A stretch of 64,000 bases of DNA from CADEFQ01 sp050249415 (GCA_050249415.1 JBFWQO010000004.1:240806-304805); one strand, 5' to 3'. Counted from the first letter of the stretch, positions 8,801 to 16,608 are shown. Notes: generated from the sequence alone by a model not told the origin. Program-made: numbers and translations.

Positions 8801-9511
8801 ATGAGCGAACCCCGTAACTGGCCCGTCGTACCCGCAGGCAGCCTCGATATCGACCTGGTCGGGGACTTCTCGTGCCCCTGGAGCTTCCTCGGCACCCGCC
8901 GGCTCGCGCGCGCGCTCGGGCATCTCCACGGAGTCACGGTGCGCGAACTGCGCTGGCATCCGCTGCGCCTGCTGCGGCCCGATGCGCCGGGCGCGTCCGC
9001 CGCCGCACCCGCGCAGTGGCGCGAGCACCTGGCGCTGCGCCTGCCGAAGGGCGTCAGCGTCGAGCTCGCCGAATCGAGCCTCGCCGAAGCGGGCGAATCG
9101 CTCGGCATCCGCTTCGACTTTGCGCGCCTCGGCCGGTTGCCGGACACGACCGCTGCGCATCGCCTCGTCAAGCTCGCGGCCGAGGAGGGGCTCCATGGCC
9201 CCGTGCTCGACGCCATCTTCCGTGCGTACTTCGAGCATGGCCGCGACATCGGCGACACGGCAGTGCTCGCGGACCTCGGCGCCGACCTTGGCCTGTCGGA
9301 GTCGCTGCTCGCGAAGTTCCGCGATCCGCAGGCGGGTTACGCCGAGGTCGTCGAGGACGAACGCCGCCTGCTGCTGCTCGGCGTCAACTCGATCCCGAAC
9401 CTGCTGCTCAACCGCCAGGTGTTCGTTCCCGGCCCGGCGGACGAGCAGATCTACGTGAAGGCGCTCGATCAGGCGCTGTTTCCGGGCAGCGGATCGGAAA
9501 CAAGACACTGA
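8801..9511 (+). CDS. DsbA-family/2-hydroxychromene-2-carboxylate isomerase-like thioredoxin-fold protein
   Basis: A 236-residue cytoplasmic protein of the DsbA/FrnE-like group. The fold starts with a beta strand (DIDLVGDFSCPWSFLG), where the usual CxxC is CPWS, so only one cysteine remains, as in isomerase-type and FrnE-like members. An all-helical insertion follows (residues ~65-165), and the cis-proline region reads VNSIPNLLLNRQVFVPG. It may be a glutathione-dependent isomerase or a disulfide protein; the exact reaction cannot be told. It starts 31 bp after the oxidoreductase gene. Confidence 0.8.
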   Translation: MSEPRNWPVVPAGSLDIDLVGDFSCPWSFLGTRRLARALGHLHGVTVRELRWHPLRLLRPDAPGASAAAPAQWREHLALRLPKGVSVELAESSLAEAGESLGIRFDFARLGRLPDTTAAHRLVKLAAEEGLHGPVLDAIFRAYFEHGRDIGDTAVLADLGADLGLSESLLAKFRDPQAGYAEVVEDERRLLLLGVNSIPNLLLNRQVFVPGPADEQIYVKALDQALFPGSGSETRH

Positions 9512-9515
9512 TAGC

Positions 9516-9611
9516 GGCGAACGGCGAACGGCGAACGGCGAACGGCCAGAAGCGTTCAGCTGGTTGCAGCGCGCTCTGGCTATGAGCCATGAGCCATGAG
9601 CTATAAGCTAT
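9516..9611. repeat. Composite intergenic repeat, copy 2 (four GGCGAAC heptamers plus GAGCCAT module)
   Basis: Four exact tandem heptamers GGCGAAC run from 9516 to 9543. A second heptamer series (ATGAGCC, ATGAGCC, ATGAGCT, ATAAGCT) runs from about 9582 to 9611. Read on the minus strand the order is GAGC/CAT module then GTTCG heptamers, the same as copy 1 at 7734-7805. The block lies between the DsbA-like gene and aguB and ends just before the aguB start codon. Confidence 0.7.
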
Positions 9612-9616
9612 CTGTC

Positions 9617-10543
9617 ATGTCTCCTTCGCACCTCGAGATCGCGCCCCGGCCCGTCACCCTCGCTGCCACGCAGTTCGCGTGCACGTGGGATCGCGACGCC
9701 AATATCGCGACGGCGGAGCGGCTCGTGCGCGAGGCGGCGGGGCGCGGCGCGCAGGTGATCCTGTTGCAGGAACTGTTCGAGACGCCGTATTTCTGCATCG
9801 AACAGGACACGCGCCACCTCGCACTCGCGAGCACCCTCGGTGACAACGCGGCGGTGCGGCATTTCGCGCCGATCGCGCGCGAGCTCGAGGTGGTGCTGCC
9901 GATCAGTTTCTTCGAGCGCGCGGGCAATGTGTTCTTCAACTCGGTCGCGGTCATCGATGCGGACGGCCGCATCGCCGGCGTGTACCGCAAGTCGCACATT
10001 CCGAACGGCCCGGGCTACCAGGAAAAGAACTATTTTTCGCCGGGCGACACGGGCTTCAGGGTGTGGAACACGCGCTACGCGCGGCTCGGCGTCGGCATCT
10101 GCTGGGACCAGTGGTTTCCGGAGAGCGCGCGCTGCATGGCGCTGCTCGGCGCAGAAGTCCTGCTCTATCCGACCGCGATCGGCAGCGAGCCGCCGCCCGC
10201 GCTGCCGGTGAATTCGCGCGACCACTGGCAGCGCGCACAGCAGGGGCATGCGGCGGCGAACATGATGCCGCTCGTCGCGTCGAACCGCTACGGCATCGAG
10301 CGCTCGCTGCAGGATCCGGAGCACCTGTGGATCCGTTTCCACGGTGCCTCGTTCATCGCCGACCCGACCGGCGCGATAGTGACCGAGGCCGGCGGGGAGG
10401 GCGATGCGGTACTCACGGCCACCTTCGATCTCGCCGAGATCGAACAGCTGCGCAACAACTGGTTCGTCTTCCGTGACCGGCGACCGGATCTCTACGGGCC
10501 GATCACGACGCTCGACGGGGCGCCGCCGAGCCGGTCGAGGTGA
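9617..10543 (+). CDS. aguB: N-carbamoylputrescine amidase
   Basis: Carbon-nitrogen hydrolase of 308 residues that converts N-carbamoylputrescine to putrescine, CO2 and ammonia in the arginine-decarboxylase route of polyamine synthesis. The nitrilase triad is present: Glu in LLQELFETPYF, Lys in YRKSHIPNG and Cys in GICWDQWFPE. The motifs PTAIGSEP and NRYGIE fit AguB rather than other nitrilases. The ATG at 9617 starts the family core; the agmatine deiminase partner aguA is not in the window. Its last 52 bases overlap the sigma-factor gene on the opposite strand. Confidence 0.92.
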   Translation: MSPSHLEIAPRPVTLAATQFACTWDRDANIATAERLVREAAGRGAQVILLQELFETPYFCIEQDTRHLALASTLGDNAAVRHFAPIARELEVVLPISFFERAGNVFFNSVAVIDADGRIAGVYRKSHIPNGPGYQEKNYFSPGDTGFRVWNTRYARLGVGICWDQWFPESARCMALLGAEVLLYPTAIGSEPPPALPVNSRDHWQRAQQGHAAANMMPLVASNRYGIERSLQDPEHLWIRFHGASFIADPTGAIVTEAGGEGDAVLTATFDLAEIEQLRNNWFVFRDRRPDLYGPITTLDGAPPSRSR

Positions 10544-11757
10544 ACGCGGATGTGCGCGGCTTCGGCCGGGCTGTTCGCGAGCGCGATCGCGCGGTTGAAC
10601 GCCTCACGCGCCTCGTCGCTGCGGCCGAGGTCACGCAGCAGGGCGCCGCGCACGCCGTGAAAGTGAAAGTACCCGTCGAGCCGGGCGCCGAGCGGCTCGA
10701 TCAGCCCGAGCGCCGCGGCGGCGCCGCGCAGCTTCGCGACCACGACCGCCCGATTGAGCGTGACGACCGGCGAGGGCTGCATGCGCTCGAGGGTCGCATA
10801 GAGGAAGTCGATTTCCGTCCAGTCGGTGTCCGCGGATCGCGATGCGCGCGCGTGCAGTGCCGCGATCGCGGCCTGCACCTGATAGGGGCCCGGGGCCGCG
10901 TGGCGGATCGCCTTGTCGAGCAGCGCGAGGCCCTCGTCGATCTCCGCGCGGTTCCACAACGAGCGATCCTGGTCGTCGAGCAGCACGATGTCGCCTGCCG
11001 CGTCGAGCCGCGCGGCCGAGCGCGAATGCTGCAGCAGCATCAGCGCCGCAAGCCCCATGATTTCGGGCTCAGCCGGGTAGAGGCGCAGCAGGAGGCGAGC
11101 CAGGCGGATCGCCTCGCCGCACAGGCGACTGCGCAGGTCGTCCCTGTCGCCGGTGGCGGAGTAGCCCTCGTTGAACAGCAGATAGATCATCGCCGCGACC
11201 GCGGCGACGCGCGTGGCGCGTTCCGGTGCGCCCGGCGTCTCGAACGGTACGGTGGCGTCCGCGATGCGCGCCTTGGCGCGCGTGATGCGCTGTTCCATCG
11301 CCGCTTCGCCGACGAGGAAGGCACGCGCGATCTGCGCGACCTTGAGGCCCGAGACGATGCGCAAGGCGAGCGCGATCTGCTGCGTCGCGGGCAGGTCGGG
11401 GTGGCAGCAGATGAACAGCAGCCGCAGGATGTCGTCGCGATAGTCTTCGCTGTCGAGCCGCTCGGCGAGCGCGGTTTCCGTGTCCCCGAGATCGGTCAGC
11501 AGGTCGTCGGGCGGCAGCGGGTCGTGGCGTCGCCGCCGGCGAACGGCATCGACCGCCGAATTGCGTCCGACGAGGATCAGCCAGGCTGCCGGATCGCGCG
11601 GCGGGCCCTTTGCGGGCCAGACCCGCAGCGCACGCAGCGACGCCTCCTGGAAGGCTTCCTCGGCGGTGTCCAGGTCACGGAAATAGCGCAGCAGCGCCGC
11701 GATCGCCTGCGGCCGGGCCCCGGTGAGCGCTGCCTCGATCCACGCGGGGTCGGTCAC
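10492..11757 (-). CDS. ECF sigma factor with C-terminal helical extension (ECF42 type)
   Basis: RNA polymerase sigma factor of 421 residues, far longer than a plain ECF sigma. Region 2 is at residues ~10-75 (YFRDLDTAEEAFQEASLRAL), region 4 at ~110-170 (QQIALALRIVSGLKVAQIAR), and the remaining ~250 residues are a helical, TPR-like domain (DUF6596 type) with the conserved LLFNEGYSA motif. No anti-sigma gene is present. The GTG start at 11757 overlaps the stop of the DGPF/YCII gene as GTGA. A C-terminal extension plus an upstream DGPF gene are the defining features of group ECF42. Its likely target promoters are at 12150-12177 and 12182-12209. It overlaps aguB by 52 bp at its 3' end. Confidence 0.9.
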   Translation of the reverse strand: MTDPAWIEAALTGARPQAIAALLRYFRDLDTAEEAFQEASLRALRVWPAKGPPRDPAAWLILVGRNSAVDAVRRRRRHDPLPPDDLLTDLGDTETALAERLDSEDYRDDILRLLFICCHPDLPATQQIALALRIVSGLKVAQIARAFLVGEAAMEQRITRAKARIADATVPFETPGAPERATRVAAVAAMIYLLFNEGYSATGDRDDLRSRLCGEAIRLARLLLRLYPAEPEIMGLAALMLLQHSRSAARLDAAGDIVLLDDQDRSLWNRAEIDEGLALLDKAIRHAAPGPYQVQAAIAALHARASRSADTDWTEIDFLYATLERMQPSPVVTLNRAVVVAKLRGAAAALGLIEPLGARLDGYFHFHGVRGALLRDLGRSDEAREAFNRAIALANSPAEAAHIRVHLDRLGGAPSSVVIGP

Positions 11758-12125
11758 GCCGGCAGCCGGCTCGGGTGATAGAGCGCGATCGGGCGCAGTT
11801 CGTACGCGCCGCCGGGGTTGGCGCGTGCCAGCTCGCGTGCGGCCCCGAGCGCCTCGTCGAGCGAGGCGCAATCGATCACGTAGAACCCGAGGAGCTGTTC
11901 GCGGGTCTCGGCGAACGGCCCGTCGAGCACGAGCGGCGGATCGGTGTCTTTGCGCAGGGTGGTGGCGGCGGTCGTCGGCATCAGTCGTGCGACCGGGCCG
12001 AGTCGGCCGGCTTTCGCGAGCTTGTCCTGCACGTCGGCGAGCCTGGCCATGACCGCCTCGTCCTCGGCCTTCGTCCAGGCGCAGACAACATCCTCGTGGT
12101 GATAGCACAGTACGGCGTAGAGCAT
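11754..12125 (-). CDS. YCII/DGPF-domain protein, partner of the ECF42 sigma factor
   Basis: A 123-residue cytoplasmic protein of the YCII-related superfamily with the DGPF signature (VLDGPFAETREQLLGFYVID). The N-terminal strand is MLYAVLCYHHEDV. Such genes sit directly before ECF42 sigma genes; the molecular role of the DGPF proteins is unknown, although they are often the main targets of their sigma factor. Start at 12125 has GGAGG eleven bases upstream. The stop overlaps the sigma-factor GTG, so translation is probably coupled. Confidence 0.9.
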   Translation of the reverse strand: MLYAVLCYHHEDVVCAWTKAEDEAVMARLADVQDKLAKAGRLGPVARLMPTTAATTLRKDTDPPLVLDGPFAETREQLLGFYVIDCASLDEALGAARELARANPGGAYELRPIALYHPSRLPA

Positions 12126-12149
12126 GACGGCATTGTCCTCCACAGCCGA

Positions 12150-12177
12150 GGACGCTGCACTGCCGGGTGCGCCGACA
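12150..12177 (-). promoter_or_regulatory. Putative ECF42-dependent promoter for the DGPF-sigma operon
   Basis: On the minus strand TGTCGG (12172-12177) is followed after exactly 17 bp by CGTCC (12150-12154) and then TCGG. The spacer and both boxes match the plus-strand promoter at 12182-12209. The two -35 boxes form an 18-bp perfect palindrome (12171-12188). Reported ECF42 target promoters have TGTCGA at -35 and CGA/TC at -10, which is close. Transcription would start about 18 bp before the DGPF start codon. Confidence 0.7.
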
Positions 12178-12181
12178 GGCC

Positions 12182-12209
12182 TGTCGGCACGGGACCGGAT
12201 CGTTCGTCC
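12182..12209 (+). promoter_or_regulatory. Putative ECF42-dependent promoter for the DUF1428 gene
   Basis: TGTCGG (12182-12187), a 17-bp spacer and CGTCC (12205-12209), followed by TCGG. It has the same boxes, spacer length and downstream bases as the divergent promoter on the other strand, which makes chance unlikely. The DUF1428 ATG lies 35 bp further on, with GAGGAGG in between. Confidence 0.7.
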
Positions 12210-12244
12210 TCGGGTTATCCTGAGGCGTATCGAGGAGGTCTTCC

Positions 12245-12607
12245 ATGGGCAAATATGTCGACGGATTCGTGGTGCCGGTGCCGCGCCGCAAGCTCGCCGC
12301 CTACCGCGCGATGGCGCGCAAGGCGGGCAAGGTCTGGCGTGAGCACGGCGCGCTCGAATACCGGGAATGCATCGCCGACGACGTGACGAGCGGCAAGTAC
12401 ACGTCGTTCCCGCAGAGTGTGAAGTTGAAGCCGGGCGAAGTCGTCTTCTTCTCGTGGATCGTCTACACATCGCGCCGGCAGCGCGACCGGGTCAATGCCA
12501 AGGTGATGAAGGACCCGCGGCTCGCCGCGATGATGAACCCGAAGAAGGTGCCGTTTGACGGCAGGCGCATGTTCTGGGGCGGCTTCAAGGTGTTCGTCGA
12601 CCTCTGA
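12245..12607 (+). CDS. DUF1428 family protein
   Basis: A 120-residue cytoplasmic protein of the DUF1428 family, a small ferredoxin-like/dimeric alpha-beta barrel fold related to the YCII/EthD-like groups. It shows MGKYVDGFVVPVPRRKLAAY at the N-terminus, ECIADDV near residue 43, and the RMFWGGFKVFVD ending. The start has a strong GAGGAGG. No enzymatic role is established for the family. It is divergent from the DGPF-sigma operon and its upstream promoter mirrors that operon's, so it is probably in the same ECF42 regulon. Confidence 0.9.
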   Translation: MGKYVDGFVVPVPRRKLAAYRAMARKAGKVWREHGALEYRECIADDVTSGKYTSFPQSVKLKPGEVVFFSWIVYTSRRQRDRVNAKVMKDPRLAAMMNPKKVPFDGRRMFWGGFKVFVDL

Positions 12608-12867
12608 GGCGATCTCGCCTGGGATTGCGCGACGGGCAGCGGCCAGGCGGCAGTCGCACTGGCGCGGCATTTGCGCTGGAGGTCGAGTGGACGCTCGCGC
12701 AGTGGGCGGGTTACGTGCGGACCTGGTCTGCGACCTCGTGCTTCATCGATGCCCACGGGTTCGGCCCCATCCCCGAGCTCGAACGGCAGCTGGTGCCGCT
12801 CCGGGGCGGGGGTGGCGGGGCGCGCGGCGTGCGCTGGCCGCTCGCGCTGCGGGTGGGGCGGGCCTGA
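12608..12867 (+). pseudogene. Remnant of a class I SAM-dependent methyltransferase
   Basis: Two pieces of one methyltransferase are fused out of frame. From about 12610 one frame reads DLAWDCATGSGQAAVALARH, the SAM-binding motif I region. From about 12672 a different frame reads VEWTLAQWAGYVRTWSAT and later PELERQLVPL and RWPLALRVGR to a TGA at 12867, which is the C-terminus of the same family. The start codon, the first ~40 residues and the middle ~150 residues are missing. It cannot make a functional enzyme. It begins directly after the DUF1428 stop codon. Confidence 0.8.
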
Positions 12868-12884
12868 CGCGCCGTCGCGCGCGA

Positions 12885-12926
12885 TTGATCGAGATCAATG
12901 TCTTTGCGGGCGGGCGCGCCTAGGCT
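12885..12926 (+). promoter_or_regulatory. FNR/Anr box and -10 element of the nadA promoter
   Basis: TTGATCGAGATCAA (12885-12898) is a perfect match to the FNR/Anr/CRP-like consensus TTGAT-N4-ATCAA. Its centre (12891.5) lies 41.5 bp before 12933, the class II activator position for a transcript starting at the nadA ATG (12934). A weak -10 (TAGGCT, 12921-12926) lies at the right distance. There is no Shine-Dalgarno before the ATG, so a leaderless mRNA is plausible. If transcription starts elsewhere the box could instead repress. Confidence 0.75.
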
Positions 12927-12933
12927 CGGTAGC

Positions 12934-13932
12934 ATGACAGCCTCGGACTATACCCGCGACGAACATTCCCGCCGCTACGGCCGCGTCTCGCGCCTGATGC
13001 CCGAGATGGAATGGGATGCGCACTTCGACACCGTGTGCGCGATCGAGGCGCTCAAGCGCGAGCGCAATGCGATCATCCTCGCGCACAACTACCAGCGCCC
13101 CGAAATCTTCCACGGCGTCGCCGACGTGCAGGGCGACTCGCTCGCGCTCGCGGGGGCCGCGGCGCGTTCGCGCGCCGATGTGGTCGTGATGTGCGGCGTG
13201 CACTTCATGGCGGAGACCGCCAAGCTGCTCGCGCCGAAGAAGACGGTGCTGCTGCCGGACACGAAGGCCGGCTGCTCGCTGGCCGACTCGATCACGGCCG
13301 ACGACGTGCGCGCGCTGCGCGCCGCCCATCCGGGCGTGCCGGTGGTCTGCTATGTCAACACGAGCGCGGCCGTGAAGGCCGTGAGCGATGTCTGCTGCAC
13401 GTCGGCGAATGCGCTCGAGATCATCGAAAGCCTCGGCGAGCCCGCAGTGATCTTCGTGCCCGACCAGTTCCTGGCAGCGTGGGTCGCGAAGAACACGCGC
13501 GTGCGGATCATTCCGTGGGCGGGGCGCTGCGAGGTGCACGAACGCTTCACGGCCGGGGAGATCGAGGACTATCGCCGCGACACGCAGGCCTATGTGCTCG
13601 CGCACCCGGAGTGCTCGCCCGAAGTGCAGCGTGCGGCCGACTATGTCGGCTCGACCTCGGGAATGATCGCCGCGCTGCGGCAGGCGCGTCCCGCGCGCGC
13701 GGTGCTGATCACCGAGTGTTCGATGGCGGACAACGTATCGAGCGCGTTCCCGGAAACCGAGTTCCTGCGCCCGTGCAACCTGTGCCCGCACATGCAGCGC
13801 ATCACGCTCACCGGCATCCATGCCGCGCTGCGCGACATGGGTCCAGTGATCGAGATCGAGCGCAGCGTCGCCCCCGCCGCGCGCGCCTGCGTGCAACGGA
13901 TGTTCGAGCAGACCTACCGGCTCACGGCATGA
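12934..13932 (+). CDS. nadA: Quinolinate synthase A
   Basis: Makes quinolinate from iminoaspartate and dihydroxyacetone phosphate, the second step of de novo NAD synthesis; a [4Fe-4S] enzyme in the cytoplasm. It has 332 residues. Cluster cysteines are in VMCGVHFMAETAK, VCCTSANA and PCNLCPHM. The substrate motif AHNYQRPEI is near residue 45. The ATG at 12934 was chosen; an upstream in-frame ATG overlaps the FNR box and is unlikely to be used. It overlaps nadB by ATGA, so the two enzymes that pass the unstable iminoaspartate are made together. Confidence 0.96.
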   Translation: MTASDYTRDEHSRRYGRVSRLMPEMEWDAHFDTVCAIEALKRERNAIILAHNYQRPEIFHGVADVQGDSLALAGAAARSRADVVVMCGVHFMAETAKLLAPKKTVLLPDTKAGCSLADSITADDVRALRAAHPGVPVVCYVNTSAAVKAVSDVCCTSANALEIIESLGEPAVIFVPDQFLAAWVAKNTRVRIIPWAGRCEVHERFTAGEIEDYRRDTQAYVLAHPECSPEVQRAADYVGSTSGMIAALRQARPARAVLITECSMADNVSSAFPETEFLRPCNLCPHMQRITLTGIHAALRDMGPVIEIERSVAPAARACVQRMFEQTYRLTA

Positions 13933-15410
13933 GGACGCGCGACACCGATGTCGCGATCATCGGTGCCGGTGCGGCGGGGCTCACGACTGCGCTGAGCGCG
14001 CGCGGCCGGCGCGTGCTCGTGATCGCGCCGGGCGTGCCCTCGGGCACCGCGAGCGATCTCGCGCAGGGCGGCATCGCGGCCGCAGTCGATCCGGCCGACA
14101 GTGTCGAGCAGCACATCGAGGACACGATCGCCGCGGGCCGGCCGCATGTCGTGCCGGCGGCGGCACGCTACCTGTGCAACGAGGCGCCCAACGCGATCCA
14201 GTGGCTCGCGACGCTCGGTGTGCCTTTCGCGCGCGACGGCAATCGCTGGTCCCTGCACCGCGAGGCCGCCCATTCCTGCGCCCGTGTGCTGCATGTCGGC
14301 GGTGCCGCGACCGGGGCGGCCATTGCCGCGATACTGCGCGGGACGAGCGCCGCGTCGACCCATGTCGAGACAGAGGCCGGGCTGCGCGCGGTGCAACTGC
14401 TGCGCGACGAGAGTGGCGTGTGCGGCGTACTGGCCTACGATGCATCGGGTGAAGTGCTCGCGATCCGCGCGCGTGCGGTCGTGATCGCCACCGGCGGAAT
14501 CGGCGGCCTCTACGCGCGCACCACGAACCCGCTCGGCGCCTGCGGTGACGGCGTCGCCATGGCGCTCGCGGCGGGCGCTCGCCCCGGCGCGCTCGAGTTC
14601 GTGCAGTTCCACCCGACCGCGCTCGATGTCGAGTCGCAACCGCTGCCGCTCATCACCGAAGCCCTGCGTGGCGCGGGCGCGCGACTCATCGACGACGCCG
14701 GGGCACCGGTGACGGCGCGCATACCGGGCGGCGACCTGGCGCCGCGCGATGTCGTGGCTCGCGCGGTGTTCGGCGTGCAGCAGCGGTGCAAACGGGTCCG
14801 GCTCGATGCGCGGCGACTGCATGGCGGCAGCGTGGGCACGCAGTTCCCGGAGATCGTGCGCCTTTGCCGCGCATTCGGCATCGACCCGGAGCGCGAACCG
14901 ATCCCGGTCACTCCGGCAGCCCACTACCACATGGGTGGCGTCGCCGTGGACCTCGACGGCCATACGAGCCTGCGCGGGCTCTGGGCGGTCGGCGAAGCGG
15001 CCTGCAACGGCGTGCACGGGGCCAACCGGCTCGCGAGCAATTCCCTGCTCGAAGCCATCGTATTCGGGCGCCGCCTCGGCGCATTGCTCGCGCGTGCGCC
15101 GCTGCGGGCGCTGCCGGGCGCGGGTGAACTGCAGGTCGCACCGCACGCACCCCCGGCGCCTGTCGCGCCGGAAGAACTGCGCACGCTCATGTGGCGCGCG
15201 GCCGGCGTGGTACGTGATGGCGCCACGTTGTCGCGCGGTCTCACGACCCTGTCAGGCCTCGAGCGACGGGTGCCTGCGGACGATTGCCTCGGGCGCGCCC
15301 GGCTGCTGCTCGCACGTCGCATCCTCGAAGCGGCGCTCGCGCGCCAGGAAAACTGTGGCGCGCACTGGCGCAGCGATGCCCGCCCGGAGAGGCTCGCCGC
15401 GAGCGCCTGA
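13929..15410 (+). CDS. nadB: L-aspartate oxidase
   Basis: FAD enzyme of 493 residues that oxidises L-aspartate to iminoaspartate for NadA, with oxygen or fumarate as acceptor. The N-terminal FAD motif is AIIGAGAAGLTTAL; the succinate-dehydrogenase-like active site shows QFHPTAL, LITEALRGAGA, HYHMGGVAVD and the ENRLASNSLLE-type motif (GANRLASNSLLEAIVFGRR). The start ATG overlaps the nadA stop. The use of fumarate would let the enzyme run without oxygen, which fits the FNR/Anr box before nadA. nadC is not in the window. Confidence 0.95.
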   Translation: MRTRDTDVAIIGAGAAGLTTALSARGRRVLVIAPGVPSGTASDLAQGGIAAAVDPADSVEQHIEDTIAAGRPHVVPAAARYLCNEAPNAIQWLATLGVPFARDGNRWSLHREAAHSCARVLHVGGAATGAAIAAILRGTSAASTHVETEAGLRAVQLLRDESGVCGVLAYDASGEVLAIRARAVVIATGGIGGLYARTTNPLGACGDGVAMALAAGARPGALEFVQFHPTALDVESQPLPLITEALRGAGARLIDDAGAPVTARIPGGDLAPRDVVARAVFGVQQRCKRVRLDARRLHGGSVGTQFPEIVRLCRAFGIDPEREPIPVTPAAHYHMGGVAVDLDGHTSLRGLWAVGEAACNGVHGANRLASNSLLEAIVFGRRLGALLARAPLRALPGAGELQVAPHAPPAPVAPEELRTLMWRAAGVVRDGATLSRGLTTLSGLERRVPADDCLGRARLLLARRILEAALARQENCGAHWRSDARPERLAASA

Positions 15411-15412
15411 CG

Positions 15413-15440
15413 CGCCCGCATCGTGGCCGGCAGGCGGGCG
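15413..15440 (+). terminator. Weak GC hairpin after nadB
   Basis: CGCCCGC (15413-15419) pairs with GCGGGCG (15434-15440) across a 14-base loop, just after the nadB stop. There is no T run, so it is at best a weak or Rho-assisted 3' end. Confidence 0.25.
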
Positions 15441-15501
15441 ATGCCGTGGGCTCCGGGAACCTGTTAGGGTGTTTGCGACTCCGAACAGTCCTGGACAGCG
15501 C

Positions 15502-16608
15502 ATGAGAGCTATCGCCGTCATTCCCGGCCAGCGAGATCTTCGCCGCGTCGATCGCCCCGAGCCTTTGGTCGAGTCGGACCGGGGCGTCAAGATGCGCATC
15601 GTGCGCGTCGGCATCTGCGGCACCGATCGCGAGGAGGCCGCGGGCGGGCGCGCGCTCGCGCCGGCCGGCAGCAAGGACCTCGTCATCGGGCACGAAATGT
15701 TCGGCCGGGTGATCGAGGTGGGCTCCGATGTGACACGGGTGAAGACGGGCGATTACGCCGTGTTCACCGTGCGCCGGGGCTGCGGCAAGTGCCGGCCCTG
15801 CAGCCTGAATCGCCCCGATGTGTGCCTCACCGGCGAGTATCGCGAACGCGGCATCTGGGGGCTCGACGGCTACCAGGCCGAGTTCGCGGCCGATCACGAG
15901 CAGTACGCGGTGCGCGTGCCGCCCGAGCTCGCGGCGGTCGGCGTGCTGTGCGAGCCGCTGTCCGTCGCCGAGAAGGCGATCAACGAGGCGATGCTCGTGC
16001 AATCCGCGCGCATGCCCGAGGTCGCACCGGGTCGCGCGTGGTTCGCAGGGCGCCGCTGTCTCGTCGCGGGACTCGGGCCGATCGGCCTCCTGGGTGCGCT
16101 CGCGCTGCGCCTGCGCGGCGCTGAAGTGTGGGGGCTCGACATCGTCGATGCCGGCAGCGCGCGTCCCCGGTGGCTCGAGAAGATCGGTGGCCGCTATCTC
16201 GATGGGCGCAGCGTCGCGGCGGGCAGGATCGACAGCACGCTCGGCGAGATGGAGCTCATCCTCGAGGCGACCGGCGTGCCGTCGCTCGTGTTCAACCTGC
16301 TCGATGCGCTCGGCCAGGGCGGCGTGTATGTGCTCACCGGCATTCCGGGCGGGGCGCGTTCGATCCAGATCCCCGGCGCCGAACTCGTGCGCCAGCTCGT
16401 GCTCTACAACCAGGTGATGATCGGCAGCGTCAATGCGGCGCCGGCCCATTGGGAAATGGCGGTGGGCGATCTGGCGGAGGCGCGCAAGCTCTGGGGCGAT
16501 CACGTGGCACAGCTGATCTCGCATCGCCATCCGGCGGATGATTTCGCCGCCGCGCTCGACCACCACGGATCCGACGAAATCAAGGTCGTACTGGAATGGT
16601 CGTCGTGA
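15502..16608 (+). CDS. Zinc-dependent glucose 1-dehydrogenase (MDR family)
   Basis: Medium-chain dehydrogenase of 368 residues related to archaeal glucose 1-dehydrogenases; oxidises glucose (or a related aldose) at C1 to the lactone with NAD(P). Catalytic zinc is held near residue 39 (GICGTDREE) and at GHEMFG; the structural zinc site is CGKCRPCSLNRPDVC. The cofactor motif GLGPIGLLGALAL follows, and the YVLTGIPGG loop is typical of the glucose dehydrogenase group. It is the first of four genes with overlapping ends, so its product aldonolactone may feed the operon or its neighbours may supply glucose. Confidence 0.88.
   Translation: MRAIAVIPGQRDLRRVDRPEPLVESDRGVKMRIVRVGICGTDREEAAGGRALAPAGSKDLVIGHEMFGRVIEVGSDVTRVKTGDYAVFTVRRGCGKCRPCSLNRPDVCLTGEYRERGIWGLDGYQAEFAADHEQYAVRVPPELAAVGVLCEPLSVAEKAINEAMLVQSARMPEVAPGRAWFAGRRCLVAGLGPIGLLGALALRLRGAEVWGLDIVDAGSARPRWLEKIGGRYLDGRSVAAGRIDSTLGEMELILEATGVPSLVFNLLDALGQGGVYVLTGIPGGARSIQIPGAELVRQLVLYNQVMIGSVNAAPAHWEMAVGDLAEARKLWGDHVAQLISHRHPADDFAAALDHHGSDEIKVVLEWSS

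Noticed and set aside
8857..8890. DsbA-like protein as a true CxxC disulfide oxidase
   Set aside because: The motif is CPWS with a single cysteine and there is no signal peptide, so a periplasmic DsbA role is unlikely.
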